In this document: positions 41,521 to 45,855 of the stretch, one piece after another
Layout: every line of letters begins with the position of its first letter
Numbering within the stretch: position 1 is the first letter of the stretch
Source: Arthrobacter sp. ISL-30
GTDB lineage: Bacteria; Actinomycetota; Actinomycetes; Actinomycetales; Micrococcaceae
Direction of reading: 5' to 3'
NCBI RefSeq assembly: GCF_018613855.1
Contig: NZ_JAGGPK010000046.1
Span: 1-45,855, forward strand
Length of the DNA stretch: 45,855 nucleotides
The notes under the pieces: model-generated
What the model was told of the DNA's origin: nothing
Database searches by the model: none
Seen by the model: the letters and a program-made list of their open reading frames with translations, nothing else
Program-made: the position numbers and the translations under genes

Positions 41521-42432
41521 ATGGACCTCCAGAATCTTCTCGACGATATCGTCGGCGCGGTTCAGCCCCTGGCCCGCCAGGGCGCCGCCGCGGACTACAT
41601 CCCCAGCTTGGCTTCCGTGGATACGAGCCAGTTCGGAATTTCGGTGGCAACCCGGGAGGGCGAAGTCTTCTCAGCCGGCGACGCGGACGTGGCTTTCTCC
41701 ATCCAGAGCATCTCCAAGGTCTATGCCCTGGCACTGGTGCTCGCAAGGGACGGCAACAGCATCTGGAAGCGGGTGTTCCGCGAACCATCCGGCAATCCCT
41801 TCAATTCGCTGGTGCAGCTGGAGCATGAGGACGGCATCCCCCGGAATCCGTTCATCAACGCCGGCGCCCTGGTGGTCGCGGACAGGCTACTGACCGTGAC
41901 TGGAGGATCCACCACGGCCGTCCGCGAGCTGTTGCGGGAAGAGAGCGGCAACTTCTCCATCGACTCAGACCCCGAAGTGGCCGCCTCGGAGGCGAGGAAC
42001 AGCCACAGGAACACCTCGCTGGCACACTTCCTGGCCTCCTACGGCAACCTGGAAAACTCCGTCGACGACGTCCTCGATGCTTATATCAAGCAATGCGCCC
42101 TGGCAATGAGCTGCACCGATCTGGCGCTCGCCAGCAGGTTCCTGGCAACCAATGGGCTTAGGGCGGACGGAACGCCCCTGCTCTCCCCGCCCCAGACGAA
42201 GAGAATCAACGCCGTCATGCTCACGTGCGGCACCTACGACGCTGCAGGAGAATTCGCCTACCGGGTGGGACTGCCAGGGAAGAGCGGAGTGGGCGGCGGA
42301 ATCATCGCCGTCGTCCCCAACAACTGCTCCATCTGCGTCTGGAGCCCGGCGCTGGGCAGATCAGGCAACTCGGTAGCCGGGGTAGCAGCGCTGGATGAAT
42401 TCACCACCCGGACCGGCTGGTCCATTTTCTGA
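41521..42432 (+). CDS. glsA: Glutaminase, GlsA family
   Basis: This 303-residue glutaminase hydrolyses glutamine to glutamate and ammonia and is of the serine beta-lactamase-like fold. Catalytic Ser63 and Lys66 are in IQSISKVYAL; other family motifs are NPFNSLVQLE, PRNPFINAGALV and CGTYDAAGEFAYRVGLPGKSGVGGGI. Length is typical. GGAG lies at 41503-41506, rather far (14 bp) from the ATG. It follows pucR by 57 bp and is likely co-transcribed and regulated by it. Together with asparaginase and dctA elsewhere in the window it suggests use of amides and dicarboxylates as nitrogen and carbon sources. Confidence 0.95.
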   Translation: MDLQNLLDDIVGAVQPLARQGAAADYIPSLASVDTSQFGISVATREGEVFSAGDADVAFSIQSISKVYALALVLARDGNSIWKRVFREPSGNPFNSLVQLEHEDGIPRNPFINAGALVVADRLLTVTGGSTTAVRELLREESGNFSIDSDPEVAASEARNSHRNTSLAHFLASYGNLENSVDDVLDAYIKQCALAMSCTDLALASRFLATNGLRADGTPLLSPPQTKRINAVMLTCGTYDAAGEFAYRVGLPGKSGVGGGIIAVVPNNCSICVWSPALGRSGNSVAGVAALDEFTTRTGWSIF

Positions 42433-42463
42433 CAGCTCCTGACGGTCGTACAGACATCCCCGG

Positions 42464-43225
42464 CTAGCCGCGGCCGATGAACGGCATTCCCGCTGCCGTC
42501 ACAATCAACGAACCTACGTTGGCCGACGGCGGCATTCCGGCCATGAGCAGCACAGCCCTGGCGGCGTCCTCCACCGGGAACATGGGCTCCACTCGTCGAG
42601 ACCCGTCCGCTTGGAGTGCCCCCGATCCGACGCCGATAGTGTCCATGATTTCGGTAGCAGTGTTACCGATGTCGATCTGCCCGCAGGTGATCCCGAAGTC
42701 GCGGCCGTCGAGTTCTATGCTCCTGGTCAGCCCTGTCATGGCGTGCTTGGTTACCGCGTAGGCCACTGAGCGCGGCCGGGGTGAATGTGCGGAGACGGAG
42801 CCGTTGTTGATGATGCGTCCGCCCCGGGGTTCCTGGGCCTTCATGGTTCGTACTGCCTCCGCGGCGCACAGCATGGAACCAGTGAGGTTCACGGCCAGCG
42901 TGGCATCCCAGTCGGCGACGCTGATCTCGTCCACGCCGCCGGCCGGGCCGAAGATTCCGGCGTTGTTGAACAGCACGTCAACCCGGCCCCACCGTTCGCG
43001 GGCGGCGGCGAAAAGGCGCGTGACGTCGTCGGGCACGGTAACGTCGCAGGGAACCGCCAGCGATTCCGGATGTCCGTCCGCCGTCTCCAGCAACTGGGCT
43101 TCCCGTCGGCCGGCGAGGGCTACTCGGTAGCCTTCGTCCAGCATGGCGCGGGCCACTGCCCGACCAATGCCGGAGCCTGCCCCGGTGACGACGGCGACGT
43201 GCCGCCCGGAAACGCTGTCGGTCAT
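42464..43225 (-). CDS. SDR-family oxidoreductase
   Basis: This 253-residue classical short-chain dehydrogenase/reductase has the cofactor loop TGAGSGIG (14-21), CDVT (60-63), NNAG (87-90) and the catalytic Ser143, Tyr156 and Lys160 (YAVTK). An Arg in AGRREA after beta-2 suggests NADP(H). GGGAAGGA is just before the ATG. It lies 12 bp after the racemase-family gene in a leftward NCS1-racemase-SDR unit, so its substrate probably derives from an imported nitrogen heterocycle or 2-oxo/hydroxy acid; this is inference. GQIDIGNTATEIM follows the active site where substrate specificity lies. It converges on glsA. Confidence 0.92.
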   Translation of the reverse strand: MTDSVSGRHVAVVTGAGSGIGRAVARAMLDEGYRVALAGRREAQLLETADGHPESLAVPCDVTVPDDVTRLFAAARERWGRVDVLFNNAGIFGPAGGVDEISVADWDATLAVNLTGSMLCAAEAVRTMKAQEPRGGRIINNGSVSAHSPRPRSVAYAVTKHAMTGLTRSIELDGRDFGITCGQIDIGNTATEIMDTIGVGSGALQADGSRRVEPMFPVEDAARAVLLMAGMPPSANVGSLIVTAAGMPFIGRG

Positions 43226-43237
43226 GATTCCTTCCCG

Positions 43238-43981
43238 TTAGCGCGGCGAGGTAATGTCCGCAGCCACCAGGGGCCAGCCTATGACAGTCTTGGGTCGCGG
43301 CGCTGCGTAGGTGCGCACCTTGGAGGTAGACAGGCCCAGCCGCACGAGTGATTCAGCGATGGTGACGGCCGCCGCCACCCCGTCCACCACCGGGACCCCT
43401 GACTGCTGGCGGATCTGTTCGTCAAGGCCAGCCATGCCGCCGCAGCCGAGGACGATCACCTCTGCCTTGTCCTCCCGGACTGCCAGCAGCGACTGTTCCA
43501 CAATGGACTCGACGGCGCGGTCCGGGTGTTCCTCGAGCTCCAGGACCGCCATGCCGCTGGCACGGACGGAGGCGCAGCGCGCGTCCAGCCCGGCCAGCTT
43601 GAGCCGGTCCTCGATCAGCGGAACCGCCCTGTCCAGGGTGGTCACCACCGAATACTTGTGGCCGAGGAACATGGCTGTGCTGGCTGCGGCCTCGGTGATG
43701 TCGACCACCGGGACGTCCAGGAGTTCCTGAAGGCCTTCCCTGCCGTGTTCGCCATAGCCGGCCTGGATGACGGCGTCGAACGGTTCCGGGTAGTTGACCA
43801 CGGCGTCCATGACGGCGATCGCGGCAAGGTAGCTTTCAAAGTTGCCCTCGCAGGAATCTGCGCCGAACCTCGGCGTGATCCCCACGATTTCCGTTCCGGG
43901 AGCGGCGGCGGCGCGTGCCTGCGCGGCGATGGAGTCGGTCATGGACTGGGTGGTGTTGACGTTTGCTACAAGAATGCGCAT
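43238..43981 (-). CDS. Asp/Glu/hydantoin racemase-family protein
   Basis: This 247-residue protein is of the Asp/Glu/hydantoin racemase superfamily. Motifs are NVNTTQSMTDSI at the N-terminus, VVDITEAAASTAMFLGHKYSVVTT in the middle and VIVLGCGGMAGL (Cys180) at the second catalytic cysteine. The first catalytic cysteine, in ACFGDPG of hydantoin racemases, is missing: the matching segment reads QAGYGEHGREG (residues 73-83). It may be an isomerase or lyase with a one-base mechanism, or non-racemising. An AGGAGG site precedes the ATG. Genes upstream (NCS1 permease, 28 bp) and downstream (SDR, 12 bp) form an operon. I keep the family call and not a specific reaction. Confidence 0.85.
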   Translation of the reverse strand: MRILVANVNTTQSMTDSIAAQARAAAAPGTEIVGITPRFGADSCEGNFESYLAAIAVMDAVVNYPEPFDAVIQAGYGEHGREGLQELLDVPVVDITEAAASTAMFLGHKYSVVTTLDRAVPLIEDRLKLAGLDARCASVRASGMAVLELEEHPDRAVESIVEQSLLAVREDKAEVIVLGCGGMAGLDEQIRQQSGVPVVDGVAAAVTIAESLVRLGLSTSKVRTYAAPRPKTVIGWPLVAADITSPR

Positions 43982-44009
43982 GGCTTCCTCCTGGCGTGCT
44001 TTGGGACTA

Positions 44010-45578
44010 TCAGTGACTACTGACGACGGCGATCGGCTCGCCGGACACGTCGTTGTACCGCTGGCTGCGGTCTGAAATCAGATAGTAGGTTATGGCCGCG
44101 AGTCCGGCCCCGAAGAACCAGGAGAAGGGTGCCGCTGCTTCCAGTGCGGGGACAAAGGCGACAAGGATGGCGACGGCGGCCGCTGGCAGCATGGCGATGA
44201 TGGCCTTCGGGTTCACTCCCTTCTTGTAGAAGTATGAGCCCGCCGGGTCCGCAGTATAGAGCTCGGGGACGTTGACCTTGCCTCGGCGAAGTAGCCAGTA
44301 GTCAGCCATGACCACGCCGAAGAGGGGTCCAAGCAGGGCGCCCAGCCCACCAAGGAAGTACACGATCACGAGCGGATTGTTGTAGAGGTTCCACGGCAGG
44401 ATGATCAGGCCGATAGTGCCACTGATCCAGGCGGCCTTCCGGAAATCCAGGTGCTTGGGAAGGAGGTTGGTCAGGGCGTAGACCGGTGCCACGAAATTGG
44501 CCATCAGGTTCACGGCGATGGTGAGGATGAGGATCGCCAGGCAGGCCAGCACCAGGAACAGCGTGTTGGGGATGCTCTGGATGATGTCCGAGGGGCTTTC
44601 GATGACTGTGCCGTTGATCTTGTACTGGCCTCCGGCAAGGATCACCACGATCGCACCGAACAGGAGCATGTTGATGGGGATGCCCCAGAAGTTGCCGCGG
44701 ACAATCGACTTCTTCGAGGTGGAGGACCGGGTGAAGTCGCAGAAGTTCAGGACGAAGGTGCCATAGATGGCGACCCATAGGGCACCGCCGGCAAAGATGG
44801 TGCGCCACATTTCACCGCCCTCGAGGCCCTTGATTCCAGACCACTGAATAGCGCCGCGAGCCTCGATGAAGATCCATACGGCAAGGAGCACCATGGTGAC
44901 CAGGATGACGGGGCCCGCGAAGGCCTCGTACTTGCGGATCATCTCCATGCCGAAGCTGACAATGATCAGCTGGATGATCCAGAGCAAGGCAAAGGTGATC
45001 CAGCCGAGCGTGGACAGGCCAAGAATAGAGTTGCTGTCGAGCTCCTTGAGTCCAGGGAACATGGCAACCAGCATGACCCGGAACACCACCGAGGCCAGGA
45101 AGGTCTGAATCCCGAACCAGGCGATCGCGACGGCGCCGCGGAGCAGGCTGGCGATCTGGGCACCGTGGATTCCGAAGCTGATACGGCTCATCACAGGGAA
45201 GGGAACGCCCGTTTTGTGGCCCATGAAGCCGGAGAAGCTAAGAAGGCCGAACAGCAGGACGGCTCCGATGCCCAGCGCTGCCAGGATCTGCCACCCTCCC
45301 AGCCCAAGTGAGAAGAGCCCGACGGCGAACGCATAGTTGCCGAGGCTGTGTACGTCGTTGGCCCAGAGGGTAAAGATGCTGTAACCGGTCCACCGGCGGC
45401 CCTTTACCTTGGTGGGGGCAAGATCGATGTTATAGAGGCCAGGGCTGACGGGCAGGGCCGTTACTTCGGACGCCTGGGCGCACAGGGCCTCATTGCCCGG
45501 GGCAGGGTGGAAGGTGGTTGTCGAAGGCTCGGTCTGCTCCGGAGCCGGATCGACGCCGACTGGTGAAGTCGTCTGCAT
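44010..45578 (-). CDS. NCS1-family nucleobase/hydantoin/allantoin permease
   Basis: This 522-residue symporter has about 12 membrane helices. NCS1 motifs are LWANDVHSLGNYAFAVGL (helix 1), GIHGAQIASLLRGAVAIAWFGIQTFLAS (helices 3-4, as in Mhp1 and PucI), NFCDFTRSS and NLMANFVAPVYAL. These transporters import hydantoins, allantoin, uracil, cytosine or related heterocycles with sodium or protons. ATG 45578 follows TGGAGA by 7 bp; an in-frame ATG at 45596 lies inside the ribosome site region. It heads the operon with the racemase-family gene and SDR, so a ureide or hydantoin-like compound is the likely substrate. A promoter with an inverted repeat is just upstream (45668-45717). Confidence 0.9.
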   Translation of the reverse strand: MQTTSPVGVDPAPEQTEPSTTTFHPAPGNEALCAQASEVTALPVSPGLYNIDLAPTKVKGRRWTGYSIFTLWANDVHSLGNYAFAVGLFSLGLGGWQILAALGIGAVLLFGLLSFSGFMGHKTGVPFPVMSRISFGIHGAQIASLLRGAVAIAWFGIQTFLASVVFRVMLVAMFPGLKELDSNSILGLSTLGWITFALLWIIQLIIVSFGMEMIRKYEAFAGPVILVTMVLLAVWIFIEARGAIQWSGIKGLEGGEMWRTIFAGGALWVAIYGTFVLNFCDFTRSSTSKKSIVRGNFWGIPINMLLFGAIVVILAGGQYKINGTVIESPSDIIQSIPNTLFLVLACLAILILTIAVNLMANFVAPVYALTNLLPKHLDFRKAAWISGTIGLIILPWNLYNNPLVIVYFLGGLGALLGPLFGVVMADYWLLRRGKVNVPELYTADPAGSYFYKKGVNPKAIIAMLPAAAVAILVAFVPALEAAAPFSWFFGAGLAAITYYLISDRSQRYNDVSGEPIAVVSSH

Positions 45579-45667
45579 CGTGGATCTCCACTTCATTGTG
45601 AATGGGGTGCTTCCCGCCGGTCTCGCGAACCCAGAGGCTTCAGGCGTAGTTTCCGTATGGCGGAAGG

Positions 45668-45717
45668 CAGTTATTGAATAGTGAAATAACTGTATGAGCC
45701 AGATCACGGCGAGTCAA
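45668..45717 (-). promoter_or_regulatory. NCS1 operon promoter with inverted repeat
   Basis: Leftward, TTGACT (45717-45712) and TACAGT (45694-45689) are 17 bp apart. A perfect inverted repeat, CAGTTATT (45668-45675) and AATAACTG (45685-45692), overlaps the -10 and the start-site region, as a repressor operator would. The leader to the ATG is about 105 nt. Confidence 0.6.
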
Positions 45718-45732
45718 GGTAGGCCGTCATGT

Positions 45733-45799
45733 TTGACCCCGAGGTAGTGTCTGTCTAATCTCGAATTACAGAATTTTATTCTCACAATACGAAATTCTG
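45733..45799 (+). promoter_or_regulatory. Divergent promoter with second inverted repeat
   Basis: TTGACC (45733-45738) and TAATCT (45756-45761), 17 bp apart, could serve the gene at the right edge. CAGAATTT (45769-45776) and AAATTCTG (45792-45799) are perfect inverted arms 15 bp apart, just past the likely start. Arms resemble those at 45668-45692 (CAG plus A/T), hinting at one regulator for both directions. Confidence 0.45.
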
Positions 45800-45848
45800 C
45801 TTGCGCACTATCCGAGCGCCCACATCATTCAATGAAGAGAGGTTGGAC

Positions 45849-45855
45849 GTGGCTG
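45849..45855 (+). CDS. Probable gene start at window edge
   Basis: AGAGAGG (45836-45842) followed after 6 bp by GTG GCT looks like the start of a rightward gene cut by the window edge. Only two codons are visible. Given the shared inverted repeats, a local regulator or a further enzyme of the same pathway is possible; nothing can be said about its product. Confidence 0.35.

Overview
This window looks like a chromosomal segment of a high-GC actinobacterium of the Micrococcaceae, most likely Arthrobacter or Pseudarthrobacter. The evidence is G/C-rich third codon positions, frequent GTG starts, and an order of MarP protease, Crp, RidA, DUF4177, class A penicillin-binding protein and metallophosphoesterase that, from memory, resembles the Mycobacterium tuberculosis Rv3671c-Rv3683 region. 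I see no insertion sequence, prophage, CRISPR array or rRNA. There is one tRNA, tRNA-Pro(CGG).

Layout. (1) 1-9.5 kb: the end of acs, a DeoR-type regulator, then an alpha-galactoside cluster. In this cluster a LacI regulator and a GH109-like NAD oxidoreductase are transcribed away from two CUT1 permeases, a sugar-binding lipoprotein and a GH36 alpha-galactosidase. A perfect-armed palindrome lies inside the transporter promoter. (2) 9.5-15.5 kb: a small zinc-ribbon-like protein, then a leftward unit made of a small secreted acidic protein, a histidine kinase (broken by two 1-bp frameshifts), a response regulator, an SLC13-type permease and glycerate kinase. Genes overlap by 1-4 bp through most of it. 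(3) 15.5-23.6 kb: housekeeping genes aroQ, marP, crp, NUDIX, ridA-like, DUF4177, ponA and a metallophosphoesterase. (4) 23.7-27.6 kb: a heterodimeric ABC exporter and tRNA-Pro. (5) 27.6-29.5 kb: an 85-residue secreted peptide precursor carrying four identical GNWPDPM heptapeptides, divergent from an XRE-HTH/TPR regulator. (6) 29.5-34.95 kb: purD-purC, an AnsA-type asparaginase, a sterol-carrier-family protein and dctA. (7) 35-42.4 kb: an Orn/Lys/Arg-type decarboxylase with an in-frame minisatellite, an amino-acid permease with one frameshift, a PucR regulator and glutaminase. (8) 42.4-45.8 kb: an NCS1 permease, an Asp/Glu/hydantoin racemase-family protein and an SDR, read away from a gene that seems to begin at the right edge.

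How parts work together. The alpha-galactoside genes bind, import and cleave alpha-galactosides; the import ATPase is not encoded here. The two-component unit couples an envelope or extracellular signal to anion uptake and glycerate phosphorylation. PucR sits between the permease/decarboxylase genes and glutaminase and is the natural local regulator of amino-acid use.

The most interesting locus is 27.8-29.5 kb. A Sec-exported precursor with four copies of one heptapeptide faces an HTH-TPR regulator, the architecture of RRNPP peptide quorum-sensing systems known mainly from Firmicutes. The four heptapeptide copies differ only at synonymous positions, which indicates selection on the peptide itself. 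Three 1-bp frameshifts, each repaired by adding one base to a homopolymer, may be sequencing errors and should be checked before any gene is called dead.
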